Counted from the first letter of the stretch, positions 44,470 to 53,591 are shown. The stretch: DNA of 64,000 bases from UBA6168 sp041741095 (GCA_041741095.1 JBGSKQ010000067.1:61310-125309); one strand, 5' to 3'. The notes: a model not told the origin generated them from the letters alone. Program-made: numbers and translations.

Positions 44470-46581
44470 ATGAAGGTACCAAGGCTTTTGACATGTAGGT
44501 TGACACTGTTATTTGCTATCCTGTCCAGCGGGTTTGGCCTGTCCCCGCTACAGGCCCAAAACCTTCGTGATTCCTTATTCGAAGAAGTGCGGGCAAAGCT
44601 GGAACCCCTCATTACTGCACAAAATACCGCCTCACCCCTCCCCGTAGGCGATGAGTACAACCTCTATGTGGTGGATGCCATTCTCAACCTGAAAGACCAG
44701 AGCCTGGAGCCGGTCAACAAGGACAAACTCTTCGATTTGCAAATCAAACAGTTGGAAAGGGATTGGGGCCTGAACGTCCGCACGCAGTTCAACCACAATT
44801 TTGACCAGTCCTTTTTGATTGACGAAGATGCGGATGCCCAAATCAATCCGACCCGTTTCCGCCTCGGCATGGAATGGGAACTGTTCAACGAAGGATTTTT
44901 TGGCCACAAAAACAAGGCACAGCAACTGCAGAACGAAAAGGAGATGGATTGGTTGGAATTTGACCAACGGCGCAACCAGGAAAGGCATTTTTACAGGGCG
45001 AACATCCTGAACTATTTTTTTAACAAAGAAAAAATACGGGTACTGAAGGAGCGCAAACAGAGCCTGGAAGTGCAATTGGCCCTCTTGTACCGCATTTATT
45101 ACCTGAGGGATGTCCTCTTCGACGAGATCATCGCCATGAAAGGGGATTTGGAACAGGTGGAGGTGCAGTTGAAAAATTACACGGACTACAATGCCTACGT
45201 GGAAAGCATCCTGGGCATTGACAAATTTCCCGAAAAAATAGACGTGGCCAAGTTGCCCATCGTTGATGTGGACATTCACCGCATGTTGCAGGATTCGGGT
45301 TTTCACCTGGCCAACGAAACCGTGACAAAATTGATGGCGGAAAACGAGCGCCTGAAAAGCAGTCCTATCAACGACGTGTCCCTGCGCCTGCAACTCCATC
45401 AAAACCTTGGCTTGTCCTATGGAACCGGTGCCAACCGGGTTTATACCTCCGCAGGACTGAGCGCCAGTTTCCCGTTTCAAATTTTCTCGGAACAAGCCCT
45501 GAACACTGAAATTGGGCAGGTGAAAAACATGGAACGGCAAAAGTGGCAGCAATACGAGGATTTGACCATGACGACCGACATCCTGAACCTTTATTACGAG
45601 TTCAATTACAAACTCAAGCAATACGTTGAATTTCTATACAAGCACCTTTTGTATGAGGAAAAACTGCGGGTGGAACAAGTTAACCGGATGCAGTTTACCG
45701 ACTATTACCAGCCTTTTCAGTTGTTGAAATACCAGGACAACCTCTATGCGGTAGAATTGGAACTTTTGGACTTGAAGCAGCAATTGTTCACCTACTTGTT
45801 GCGGATTTATGCCAAAACGGGCCTGAAAAGCCTCCGCCCTTACCTCATGCCCGTGTCATTGGGCCAATACCTTGAAAAACTGCCCGGCAGCCGGACCATT
45901 ATCGTGAAGGCGGGGGATTTTGAGCATTTTGACAAACAGTTTATTGACAATTACCTGAAATTCAACGATTTCCGATTTGCCATTTTACAAGAATCTGACC
46001 TGGTGGATTTAAGCCCGCATCAGGGTTTGATGCATTTTGCCAACTCGTCGAAGGCGGCTTTGATCAAAAGCATCCGCTGGAACGATTCGGGCAAAGACTT
46101 GGAAAATATGGCTCAAACCCTGGTGGAATCCTTGAAAAAGGATGGTTTTAGCGGCTATCTGATTTACGTCCATCAACAGGATTACAAAAACAGGGGCAGC
46201 GACAAAATACATCAATTGGCAACCAGGATGGAAGAGATGATCCACCATGCGAACAACCTGATGCCCGGCGCTACCGTGTTCGTGAGCGTTCCCGTTGATT
46301 TTCCCATGGCAGAATTGGCTGGTTTGGGCCGCCTGACGGAAAAAATCATCCTGCGGGTAGAAGAAAAGGAAGACATCGAATTCTTGCAGACTTTGCCCAA
46401 AAGGATTTTGCCTTTTGAGCAATTGCCTATATGCCTTTCACTCAATATCCGGCAGTTTACCGATAGACTCAAACTGGAGGCTTTTATCCAGGAGGTATTG
46501 GTAAAAAATAGGATAAACGATGTGGTATTCAATGATTTTCAAGCATTTGTAGAAATGGAAACCAAAATGTTTTCACAGTAG
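44470..46581 (+). CDS. TolC-like outer-membrane protein with extra C-terminal alpha/beta domain
   Basis: A 703-residue secreted protein with signal peptide (LLFAILSSGFGLSPLQAQ, cleaved about residue 30). Residues 60 to about 460 show two TolC-like halves: a strand block (RFRLGMEWELFNEGFFGHKN and SAGLSASFPFQIFSEQAL) each followed by long amphipathic coiled-coil helices. From about 470 to the end a separate domain alternates strands and helices (SRTIIVKAGDF, FRFAILQES, GYLIYVHQQD, GATVFVSVPVD, KIILRVEEKED, LPICLSLNIRQF), suggesting a TIM-barrel-like fold. Normal TolC proteins have about 430-500 residues and lack it. It is 9 bp upstream of an HlyD-like adaptor gene. Export of a polymer or small molecule is inferred; the extra domain has no recognised active site. 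Confidence 0.7.
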   Translation: MKVPRLLTCRLTLLFAILSSGFGLSPLQAQNLRDSLFEEVRAKLEPLITAQNTASPLPVGDEYNLYVVDAILNLKDQSLEPVNKDKLFDLQIKQLERDWGLNVRTQFNHNFDQSFLIDEDADAQINPTRFRLGMEWELFNEGFFGHKNKAQQLQNEKEMDWLEFDQRRNQERHFYRANILNYFFNKEKIRVLKERKQSLEVQLALLYRIYYLRDVLFDEIIAMKGDLEQVEVQLKNYTDYNAYVESILGIDKFPEKIDVAKLPIVDVDIHRMLQDSGFHLANETVTKLMAENERLKSSPINDVSLRLQLHQNLGLSYGTGANRVYTSAGLSASFPFQIFSEQALNTEIGQVKNMERQKWQQYEDLTMTTDILNLYYEFNYKLKQYVEFLYKHLLYEEKLRVEQVNRMQFTDYYQPFQLLKYQDNLYAVELELLDLKQQLFTYLLRIYAKTGLKSLRPYLMPVSLGQYLEKLPGSRTIIVKAGDFEHFDKQFIDNYLKFNDFRFAILQESDLVDLSPHQGLMHFANSSKAALIKSIRWNDSGKDLENMAQTLVESLKKDGFSGYLIYVHQQDYKNRGSDKIHQLATRMEEMIHHANNLMPGATVFVSVPVDFPMAELAGLGRLTEKIILRVEEKEDIEFLQTLPKRILPFEQLPICLSLNIRQFTDRLKLEAFIQEVLVKNRINDVVFNDFQAFVEMETKMFSQ

Positions 46582-46590
46582 CAATCCTGT

Positions 46591-47676
46591 ATGGGCTTTA
46601 AGGATTTCCCAGGATACAGGCCGACGACGTCTGTCCTTCGCACGGTGGACGAACCTAAATTGAAGAAGAAGTTCAATTGGGACAGGTTGTTATTTATGAT
46701 CCTGTTGGTGCTGCTCGCATTTTATGGAATCCAAAAAGTGTATAAAAAAGTGGCGCAAATCCGGGTCAACGGCCAGGTGATTTTGGATAAAATGTCGGTG
46801 AACTTCACCGATCCCATCCGTATCAAAAAAATGCTGGTCAACGAAGGCGACGATGTGGCTGCGGGCGATTCGCTGTTCAGTTATGTGGTGGAAAACAACA
46901 AAGAAGACCCTTACCTTAAAACATACAATCAGTATGACGGCAACAGCAACTGGTTTTTGCGGGAAAAACTGACCGTCAAACGCCAAATCGAACTGAAAAA
47001 AAGCGAAAGGGAAGGCATCCGTACCCTCATTTCCCTAAAACAACAGGAGTTGGAAGACCTGAAAAAAAGGGTCTATCTCGGCACCGAACTTTCGCACAAA
47101 CTGGAACCGCTCAAAGAAGACATCCAGGAATACGAAAACCAAATTGACGGCTTGAACAGTGAAATCGGCGTGTTGAACAGCTACTACGCCACCTTGAATG
47201 CGCAGGAAAAATTGGCCTTTTCCGAGGAAAATTTTAGAATAGAAAAAGAAATCAATGCCCGCCTACAGTTCAACAAGCTTATCCTTTATTATACGACCCC
47301 CATTCCCGGCCTGATTGGCCAGATTGAAAAAATGGAAAACGAGGTCTGTTACACCAGCGAAAGCGTAATGACCATCCACCGGGCGGGCGTTATCAAAGTG
47401 AAGGCATATTTTTCGCCCGAACATGCCAGTTCCATTGCCATCGGCGACGGAGTGACACTCAGGTTTGAAGATGGAACTGAAAGTGAAGGCATCATCCAAA
47501 ACTTTTACATTTCCACCTACCCACTTCCGCCGGAATTCCAAAAACGCTATGAACCTACCACCCGCAGTATCGTAGCGGATGTGGCCCCGAAAACCGATGA
47601 AGACGTGAAAAGCTGGATTGGGTATTATAAAATGAGTGTACAGGTAATCAAGCCCCGGTATCGGCTGTTTGATTAA
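46591..47676 (+). CDS. HlyD-like membrane-fusion (adaptor) protein
   Basis: A 361-residue protein with a cytoplasmic N-terminus, one TM (LLFMILLVLLAFYGIQ, about residues 33-48), a half-lipoyl segment (RIKKMLVNEGDDVAAGDSLF), long coiled-coil helices (about 125-230), and a closing second half with VMTIHRAGVIKVKAYFSPE and GVTLRFEDGTESEG, the beta-barrel part. This is the HlyD/EmrA order. It starts 9 bp after the TolC-like gene and surely works with it. No ABC, MFS or peptidase-ABC subunit is adjacent, so the inner-membrane engine must be elsewhere, or the pair assists polysaccharide synthesis. Confidence 0.82.
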   Translation: MGFKDFPGYRPTTSVLRTVDEPKLKKKFNWDRLLFMILLVLLAFYGIQKVYKKVAQIRVNGQVILDKMSVNFTDPIRIKKMLVNEGDDVAAGDSLFSYVVENNKEDPYLKTYNQYDGNSNWFLREKLTVKRQIELKKSEREGIRTLISLKQQELEDLKKRVYLGTELSHKLEPLKEDIQEYENQIDGLNSEIGVLNSYYATLNAQEKLAFSEENFRIEKEINARLQFNKLILYYTTPIPGLIGQIEKMENEVCYTSESVMTIHRAGVIKVKAYFSPEHASSIAIGDGVTLRFEDGTESEGIIQNFYISTYPLPPEFQKRYEPTTRSIVADVAPKTDEDVKSWIGYYKMSVQVIKPRYRLFD

Positions 47677-47726
47677 AAATGACTTCCAGCCCCTAAAAAT
47701 ATATAGCAAGAATTTTGAATTGACCC

Positions 47727-47758
47727 TTGCCATTCTGAAAGAAGATATTATAAATTTG
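47727..47758 (+). promoter_or_regulatory. Promoter for the tRNA pair
   Basis: TTG (47727-47729), 21 bases, TAAATTTG (47751-47758) match the Bacteroidota vegetative consensus. The first tRNA starts about 40 bases downstream. Confidence 0.65.
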
Positions 47759-47797
47759 CGCCTCGCTAAAAGCAGCGGTTTTGTTTTGAAAAAAATT

Positions 47798-47870
<73 letters not shown>

Positions 47871-47965
47871 CTCATTTTAGTCCGTCAGTCCTCAGTTCCC
47901 AGTCCACAATAATTTACAAACAATTATTTATGGACTACCTACTGAATGACTGCCAACATAGAAAA

Positions 47966-48039
47966 CGGGGTGTAGCGCAGCCCGGTAGCGCGCGTCGTTC
48001 GGGACGACGAGGTCGAAGGTTCGAATCCTTTCACCCCGA
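47966..48039 (+). tRNA. tRNA-Pro (anticodon CGG)
   Basis: 74 nt: acceptor CGGGGTG/CACCCCG with discriminator A, D-arm GCGC...GCGC, anticodon stem CGTCG/CGACG with loop TTCGGGA (anticodon CGG), T-loop TTCGAAT. CCA is not encoded. The remaining gap to 48272 shows nothing further. Confidence 0.96.
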
Positions 48040-48272
48040 CCGATTCTTTTCCTTCCCTTCCTTTTTGTCCATCGGGCATATCTTTTCAACTTCATTTTTG
48101 GTTTGTTTTGAGTTGTCCAAGTGGATGGCCAAATGCCTATCCTTTCCATGATTTTTCTCATTCCCCAGGTGCTTCTAGCCACCCTTACTTTGGCGGCGAT
48201 TCAATAACTTTTGGTCAGTCCAAAGGCTTTAACCCTTGGGCCAGTTTTTCCTAATCAAATAATTTCAAAATC

Positions 48273-49670
48273 ATGGATCTCGATGTTAAAACCTATCGCC
48301 ACCGTTCCTGGGCAGAGCCCTGGAAAGTGAAAATGGTGGAATTGTTAAAAATGACCACCTACGAGGAGCGCAAACAAGCCCTGGTAGGCGCTGGATACAA
48401 TACTTTTTTGCTCCGCTCCGACGATGTTTACATTGATTTATTGACAGATAGCGGCACTTCTGCCATGAGCGACCGCCAATGGGCCGGGCTGATGTTGGGC
48501 GACGAAGCTTATGCTGGCAGCCGCAATTTTTACCATCTCGAAGAAGCCATCCAAAAATTCTATGGCTACAAATACATTGTGCCGACCCACCAGGGACGTG
48601 GTGCCGAGCATATCATTTCGCAGGTGATGATCAAAAAAGGGGACATCGTGCCGGGCAATATGTATTTCACCACCACCCGTTTGCACCAGGAATTGGCGGG
48701 CGGCACTTTCAGGGACATTATCATTGATGAGGCGCACGACCCTGAAAATGAACACCCCTTCAAAGGCAATGTGGACATCAACAAGCTGGATGCCCTGGTA
48801 AAAGAATTCGGCTCGGAGAGAATCCCCTATGTCAGCATGGCCACCACCGTCAACATGGCGGGCGGGCAGCCCATTTCAATGGGGAACCTGAAGGAGTTGA
48901 GGGATTATTGCCAACAGCGCAATATCCCCATCATCCACGATATGACGAGGGTGGCCGAAAACGCATGGTTTATCAAGCAAAGGGAAACGGGTTATGCCGA
49001 TAAAAGCGTGGCGGAAATTGTAAAGGAAATTTGTTCGCTGACGGATGGCGCTACCATGAGCGCCAAAAAAGATGCCCTCGTGAACATCGGCGGCTTCCTG
49101 GCCCTGAACGACGAAACTGTTTTTGAAGAAGCCCGCAACATGGTGGTGGTGTACGAGGGCCTGCACACTTACGGCGGTTTGGCTGGCCGTGACATGGAGG
49201 CTATGGCCATTGGCATCGAAGAGTCCGTCCACGACGACCACATCCGGGCAAGGGTGGGGCAGGTGGAATATTTGGGGAACCGCCTTTTGGCACACAATAT
49301 CCCCATCGTGAAGCCCATTGGCAGCCACGGCGTTTTTATTGATGCCAAAAAATTCCTGCCCACTGTAACGCAGGATAAGTTTCCCGCCCAGGCTTTGGCT
49401 GCCGCAATTTACCTGGACTCCGGCATCCGGACGATGGAACGGGGGGTGGTATCGGCTGGCAGGAATAAAAATGGCGACCACAATTATCCGAAATTGGAAC
49501 TGGTGAGGCTCACCATTCCACGCCGGGTTTATACCCAAGCGCACATGGACGTCATCGTGGAATCGGTACTTGAAGTTTTTGACCAACGCAACCGTATCAA
49601 AGGGCTGAAAATGGTGTATGAACCGAAATACTTGCGCTTTTTCCAGGCGAGGTTTGAGCCAATTGAATAA
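48273..49670 (+). CDS. tpl: Tyrosine phenol-lyase
   Basis: A 465-residue PLP enzyme of the tryptophanase/tyrosine phenol-lyase family. GYNTFLLRSDDVYIDLLTDS, AMSDRQWAGLMLGDEAYAGS, GNMYFTTTRLHQE and GGLAGRDMEAMAIG follow Citrobacter tyrosine phenol-lyase closely and differ from E. coli TnaA. The PLP lysine is the second Lys of MSAKKDALV (residue 266). The specificity arginine of tyrosine phenol-lyase is kept in RTMERGVVSAGRN (about residue 390), where TnaA has a hydrophobic residue. It would split L-tyrosine to phenol, pyruvate and ammonia, or make it in reverse. Monocistronic; followed by a strong inverted repeat. Confidence 0.88.
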   Translation: MDLDVKTYRHRSWAEPWKVKMVELLKMTTYEERKQALVGAGYNTFLLRSDDVYIDLLTDSGTSAMSDRQWAGLMLGDEAYAGSRNFYHLEEAIQKFYGYKYIVPTHQGRGAEHIISQVMIKKGDIVPGNMYFTTTRLHQELAGGTFRDIIIDEAHDPENEHPFKGNVDINKLDALVKEFGSERIPYVSMATTVNMAGGQPISMGNLKELRDYCQQRNIPIIHDMTRVAENAWFIKQRETGYADKSVAEIVKEICSLTDGATMSAKKDALVNIGGFLALNDETVFEEARNMVVVYEGLHTYGGLAGRDMEAMAIGIEESVHDDHIRARVGQVEYLGNRLLAHNIPIVKPIGSHGVFIDAKKFLPTVTQDKFPAQALAAAIYLDSGIRTMERGVVSAGRNKNGDHNYPKLELVRLTIPRRVYTQAHMDVIVESVLEVFDQRNRIKGLKMVYEPKYLRFFQARFEPIE

Positions 49671-49712
49671 AAAAAAGCGGTAGTGGCATCTTTTAACTGG
49701 CGCAGGCATTTT

Positions 49713-49774
49713 GGGAGGCCGGGTTATAAAACCCGGCAGTTTCAGAACAACCGGGTTTGATAACCCGGCCTCCC
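49713..49774. repeat. 24-bp inverted repeat GGGAGGCCGGGTTAT...
   Basis: Arms 49713-49736 and 49751-49774 match at 23 of 24 bases around a 14-base loop. It lies between the tpl gene and the convergent GIN-domain gene and may end transcription, though no T-run follows. A relative with GCGGGAGGGCGGGTTATC is at the right edge (63972-64000). Confidence 0.85.
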
Positions 49775-49906
49775 GCAAGACACTTGCATTACATTGCAAA
49801 GCAAAACATAAATGTCAATAGGAATATTACAATACCAAAAAAGCCATTGCTTGACGGCAATGGCTCCACACTCTCTAAAACATTAGTTATGAAAAATTTG
49901 GACTAT

Positions 49907-50632
49907 TTACTTGGAAATTACGTCGCCGGAGCCGGATATTTTTGATTTGACCCTGGCATTTCCTTTATAATAAACATCACCGCTGCCGGCGATGGCCACG
50001 TCGAGGTTTTCGTTCACGTTGACCGAAGCATCGCCGGAGCCGGAAATCCGCACGGAACAACTGCTCGTTTGAAGATCGAATGCTGAAACATCGCCGGAGC
50101 CGGATATGCCTATTTCGCATTTCCCTGTGCTCCCGCCCAAATTCATGCCCCCGGAACCGCTGATGGCTACGTCCAAAGCATTGGAATTGGCATCCAGTTT
50201 AATATTGCCGGAACCACTGATGGCCAACTGGAGGTCGCCCACCCCTGTAAAAGTATTTTCCCCTTTGATGGAACCCGAACCGCTGACCGTCGCCTGGGTC
50301 AAGGATGGAATGGTCACCCATATTTTCACGCCCTCGTGGTTGCCAACATTTTTGTCAAATTTTATTTTCCAAACCCCGTCCTTCACTTCGGTACTCATCA
50401 AGTCTAAGATGTTTTGTTGTGCCTCCACTTTTACGGATTGCTGATTGCCCTGGCGCAAATAAACGTCGCCGTTAATGGTGAGTGCAAGGCCGTCAAAATC
50501 GGATAATTCAAGGTTCTTGGTCACTTTCGGGCCCTGGCCCTTTACGCCTGTACCCCAGTTTTGCGATTCGAGGTTGCAGGAAAACAAAAAGGAAGCAAGG
50601 AATAGCAATGAAAAGACAGAATTGATTTTCAT
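49907..50632 (-). CDS. Head-GIN domain (DUF2807) lipoprotein
   Basis: A 241-residue protein with lipoprotein signal (LLFLASFLFSC, Cys at residue 19). The body is a beta-solenoid with the repeating SGSG motif: VSGSGSIKG, AISGSGNIKLDA, ISGSGGMNLGG, GISGSGDVSA, RISGSGDASV, AIAGSGDVYYKG and KISGSGDV. This is the pattern of the putative auto-transporter adhesin head GIN domain found widely in Bacteroidota. It probably sits at the cell surface or periplasmic face of the outer membrane. Function unknown. Confidence 0.9.
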   Translation of the reverse strand: MKINSVFSLLFLASFLFSCNLESQNWGTGVKGQGPKVTKNLELSDFDGLALTINGDVYLRQGNQQSVKVEAQQNILDLMSTEVKDGVWKIKFDKNVGNHEGVKIWVTIPSLTQATVSGSGSIKGENTFTGVGDLQLAISGSGNIKLDANSNALDVAISGSGGMNLGGSTGKCEIGISGSGDVSAFDLQTSSCSVRISGSGDASVNVNENLDVAIAGSGDVYYKGNARVKSKISGSGDVISK

Positions 50633-50652
50633 GATATTGGAAATTTAGTGAT

Positions 50653-50753
50653 GTTTAAAAAATAACTCCCCGATATAGTTGCCTAAAACATCGCCGAAGT
50701 TTATCCAGATAGCTATCGGGACGACGACGTTGTGCTGGAGTTATTTTTTGAAC
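50653..50753. repeat. Dispersed palindromic repeat, second full copy
   Basis: Inverted relative to 29911-30009: ends GTTTAAAAAATAACTCC and GGAGTTATTTTTTGAAC, with GATAGCTATCGGG and CGACGACGTTGTG inside. It begins 20 bp upstream of the GIN lipoprotein start. Confidence 0.85.
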
Positions 50754-50845
50754 GGTACTTAATGGTGAATGCAAAAAAGGACAGGCCATTTGACACCCGG
50801 TTGCTCGAAATGGTTACATTTTTTACAAAAAAGAAAACCTGTTCA

Positions 50846-50926
50846 GCATGATGGTGACATCTTTTTCCTGCCCGGGATTTTCAGTATTATTCGCATTGCA
50901 AAAGGAAAAAGGTGTCATCATCATGC
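50846..50926. repeat. Long hairpin of the GGTGACATC family
   Basis: Arms 50846-50869 and 50903-50926 (24 bp) pair fully if G-T pairs are allowed on the plus strand. The core GGTGACATCTTTTTC is the same as at 31813. The rest of the 50633-51112 gap has a lone arm-like GAAAAAAGATGTCAC at 51011 and the terminator below. Confidence 0.88.
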
Positions 50927-51053
50927 GACAGCTCAGGGATGACGTAGTAAATTCGGGACAGTCTCTTTTTCCGCTATCAAAAGAGAAGTAACCATTAAAT
51001 TCTAATGTTGCGAAAAAAGATGTCACTCCTGACCTGATTTGTAACACAAAAAG

Positions 51054-51086
51054 AAAACCCGCAGGGAGCATTCCTGCGGGTTTTTT
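51054..51086 (-). terminator. Intrinsic terminator downstream of rlpA
   Basis: Arms AAAACCCGCAGG (51054-51065) and CCTGCGGGTTTT (51073-51084) form a perfect 12-bp stem; on the minus strand TTTTCTTTTT follows. It also has six T on the plus strand and could work both ways. Confidence 0.85.
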
Positions 51087-51112
51087 ATTCATAAATAATC
51101 CCCAATGGGTTT

Positions 51113-52063
51113 CTACTTCTTTTCGTCTTTTTCCCAGTTAGCCAAATCCACCACAAAGCCATCTATTTTTTTGTTCTTTTTCAAATTAGACTTGTAAATA
51201 TTGGCTTCGCCTTCGGTAGCAAAAGTACCGAGGATGACTTTGTATATGACATCATTGGCACCTGCTTTTTCCACACTGACCAAAATGTTGTCGAACCAAT
51301 CTCCTTGAAGTTCAGCCAATTTTTTGAACAGGGCATCCTGCGTGGAAAGGGCTGCTATCTGGACGCCGAAACCCTTCTTTTCCGGCCTTTTCAGTTCGAT
51401 TTGATATAGATCAAATGCCTGATAATCTTTGGCAGAAACCTTGACGGCTTTATTGGAACTGGCTGCGGCAGGTTTAGCTTTTGTTTCTTCAACTCCTTTG
51501 GCGGTTGTTTTGGCCGTTGCGGGCTTTTCATTTACAGCCAGCGTCTTGGAAGTTTTTTCTTCCTTGGCCGCTTCATCTTTCTTTTTTTCAACTTTTTCGG
51601 GGGCTTTTTCAGCCGCTTTTGCTTCAGTTTTTACAATCGCCGGTGATTCTTCTTCATAAGCAGCCGGTTTTTCTTCTGTTTTTGAAGTCACGGCTTCTTG
51701 AGCGGATTTGTCAGCTATAACTTCCACCTTGACCCTGGCCGAGCCATCGCTGTCCAGGCCGATTTGACGGGCGGCTTCCTTTGATAACTCTACGATGCGG
51801 CCACTGATAAAGGGCCCCCTGTCGTTGACCCGCACTACCACAGATTTGTTGTTGTCCATCCTCGTTACCCGGAGGGAAGTTCCGAAAGGCAAGGTCTTGT
51901 GGGCGGTGGTCAGTTTCCCTTTGTCATATAATTCGCCGCTGGCGGTGGGTTTTCCGTGGAAAAGATCGGAGTAAAATGAGGCTATGCCGTATTCGACTTC
52001 CTGGGCGGCAAGTGTAGTTGCGAACAAGATGTTCAATAGAAAAATTTTCATAATACTTTTCAT
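51113..52063 (-). CDS. rlpA: RlpA-like double-psi beta-barrel protein with SPOR domain
   Basis: A 316-residue envelope protein: signal peptide ending in TTLAAQ (about residue 20), DPBB domain GIASFYSDLFHGKPTASGELYD and RVNDRGPFISGRIVELSKEAA (with the conserved Asp), then a ~130-residue low-complexity linker rich in Lys, Ala and Glu, and a C-terminal SPOR domain (FGVQIAALSTQDALFKKLAEL to FVVDLANWEKDEKK). RlpA proteins bind denuded peptidoglycan at division sites and some are lytic transglycosylases. The long linker is larger than in most homologues. Monocistronic with its own terminator. Confidence 0.9.
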   Translation of the reverse strand: MKSIMKIFLLNILFATTLAAQEVEYGIASFYSDLFHGKPTASGELYDKGKLTTAHKTLPFGTSLRVTRMDNNKSVVVRVNDRGPFISGRIVELSKEAARQIGLDSDGSARVKVEVIADKSAQEAVTSKTEEKPAAYEEESPAIVKTEAKAAEKAPEKVEKKKDEAAKEEKTSKTLAVNEKPATAKTTAKGVEETKAKPAAASSNKAVKVSAKDYQAFDLYQIELKRPEKKGFGVQIAALSTQDALFKKLAELQGDWFDNILVSVEKAGANDVIYKVILGTFATEGEANIYKSNLKKNKKIDGFVVDLANWEKDEKK

Positions 52064-52137
52064 ATCAGCATGTTTAGTGAAAAAAACAGGTTGTAAAGAT
52101 GTGTAAAAAATCCTACCAAAAATAGCGGATGTTGCTA

Positions 52138-52299
52138 AGAGCTTGTTTGTGATTTGGTGCTTGAGGCAAAAACGAACTATTTTTCGTCAGTTTTTTAGGT
52201 TTTTGAAGGCGCATAGTAGGGCTACGCAACTGAAAAAAGCTAAAAAAATGGCGGGAAAGAGCCGTTTTTGACCAAGTGACCAAATTACAAACAAGCTCT
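52138..52299. mobile_element. 162-bp inverted-repeat element upstream of mnmA
   Basis: Ends AGAGCTTGTTTGTGATTTGG and the complement of AGAGCTTGTTTGTAATTTGG (one mismatch in 20) enclose a segment with GTAGGGCTAC and paired AAAAAAGC/GCTTTTTT-like tracts. No coding capacity and no clear direct flank, so MITE or repeat origin is inferred. It lies in the 439-bp gap between rlpA and mnmA. Confidence 0.7.
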
Positions 52300-52386
52300 A
52301 CAAGGTATCAATGGGAGGGCCTGCGGTGTGTCTTTTTTCAAGGTGTGCTGGGAGTTTTCAAAGGCCAAACATAGCACATTGTTGTA

Positions 52387-52394
52387 ACTTTGCA
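52387..52394 (+). promoter_or_regulatory. Possible -7 box for mnmA
   Basis: TAACTTTG matches TAnnTTTG 109 bases before the mnmA ATG. No good TTG is found at the right distance upstream, so this is tentative. Confidence 0.35.
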
Positions 52395-52502
52395 AGCACT
52401 TGCGATGTTGTGTCGGGATAAAAAGAAAGAATGGTTTTGGGCTGATTAATTTAATTTCAGCCAAACATCAATCAACAAAGCAATTTTTATAAAGTACCAT
52501 CC

Positions 52503-53591
52503 ATGAGTAAACACGGTAGGGTCCTGGTGGCCATGAGCGGCGGAATAGATAGCACAGTGACGGCGATGCTGATGCACGAAGAAGGCTATGAAGTAGTGGG
52601 CATCACCATGAAAACCTGGGACTATGCGTCTTCTGGCGGCAGTGCCAAAGAGACCGGCTGCTGCAGCCTGGATTCCATCAACGACGCCCGGAAAGTGGCC
52701 GTTGACATGCACTTCCACCATTTCATCGTGGACATCAGGGAGGAGTTCGGGGATTATGTCATTGATAATTTTGTGGATGAATATATGGCTGGCCGCACGC
52801 CCAACCCTTGTGTTTTATGCAACACCCACATCAAATGGAGCGCCTTGCTAAAAAGGGCAGACGCCCTGGACTGCGAGTTTATCGCCACAGGCCACTATGC
52901 TATCATTAATGAAGAAGGAGGCCGGAAGTTTATTTCAAAAGCGGTTGACGACCAAAAAGACCAATCCTATGTTTTGTGGGGCCTCAACCAGGAATGCCTT
53001 AATCGCAGCCGTTTCCCTTTGGGAGGGATGACAAAACCTGAAGTAAGGCAAATTGCCCACGATCGGGGCTATACCGATTTGGCAAAAAAAGCGGAGAGCT
53101 ACGAAATCTGTTTCGTGCCGGACAACGACTACCGGGGCTTTTTAAAAAGGAGGATCGATGGCCTGGAAGAAAGAGTGGCTGGGGGCAACTTCGTCAATAC
53201 AAAAGGCGAAATCATGGGCCAACACCAAGGTTATCCGTTTTATACCATCGGCCAACGCAAAGGCTTGGGCCTGGCCTTTGGGCAGCCCATGTTCGTTACG
53301 GAAATATTGCCCGATACCAACACAGTGGTACTGGGCCTGGAAGAAGAATTGGTGAAAAACCAAATGCGGGTGGGGCAAGTCAATTCAATGAAGTACGAGC
53401 AAATACCAGAAGGTTTGGAAGTCGTGACCAAAGTCCGCTATCGTGACAATGGCACCTATAGTTTGTTGAAAAACGATGGCCCGCAGGTCAAAGTTGAATT
53501 TTTGGCCAATGTCAAAGGCATTGCCCCCGGCCAGTCTGCCGTTTTTTATGAAGGCGGTGACGTGGTGGGCGGCGGCATCATTTACAAGTAA
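52503..53591 (+). CDS. mnmA: tRNA-specific 2-thiouridylase MnmA
   Basis: A 362-residue PP-loop enzyme: VLVAMSGGIDSTVTAML (PP motif), TPNPCVLCNTHIKW with the first catalytic Cys, FIATGHYAII, KDQSYVLWGL and ESYEICFVPDNDYRGFL with the second catalytic Cys, then YTIGQRKGLGLAFG. It puts sulfur on U34 of tRNA-Lys, -Glu and -Gln. It heads a rightward group with a lipoprotein gene and rimM (gaps of 12 and 2 bp), so the three are probably one transcript. Confidence 0.96.
   Translation: MSKHGRVLVAMSGGIDSTVTAMLMHEEGYEVVGITMKTWDYASSGGSAKETGCCSLDSINDARKVAVDMHFHHFIVDIREEFGDYVIDNFVDEYMAGRTPNPCVLCNTHIKWSALLKRADALDCEFIATGHYAIINEEGGRKFISKAVDDQKDQSYVLWGLNQECLNRSRFPLGGMTKPEVRQIAHDRGYTDLAKKAESYEICFVPDNDYRGFLKRRIDGLEERVAGGNFVNTKGEIMGQHQGYPFYTIGQRKGLGLAFGQPMFVTEILPDTNTVVLGLEEELVKNQMRVGQVNSMKYEQIPEGLEVVTKVRYRDNGTYSLLKNDGPQVKVEFLANVKGIAPGQSAVFYEGGDVVGGGIIYK

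Noticed and set aside
44632..45621. 329-codon minus-strand open frame
   Set aside because: Antisense to the TolC-like gene, without family motifs or a plausible start.
48273..49670. Tryptophanase (TnaA)
   Set aside because: Specificity residues and surrounding segments match tyrosine phenol-lyase better, as described at the gene.
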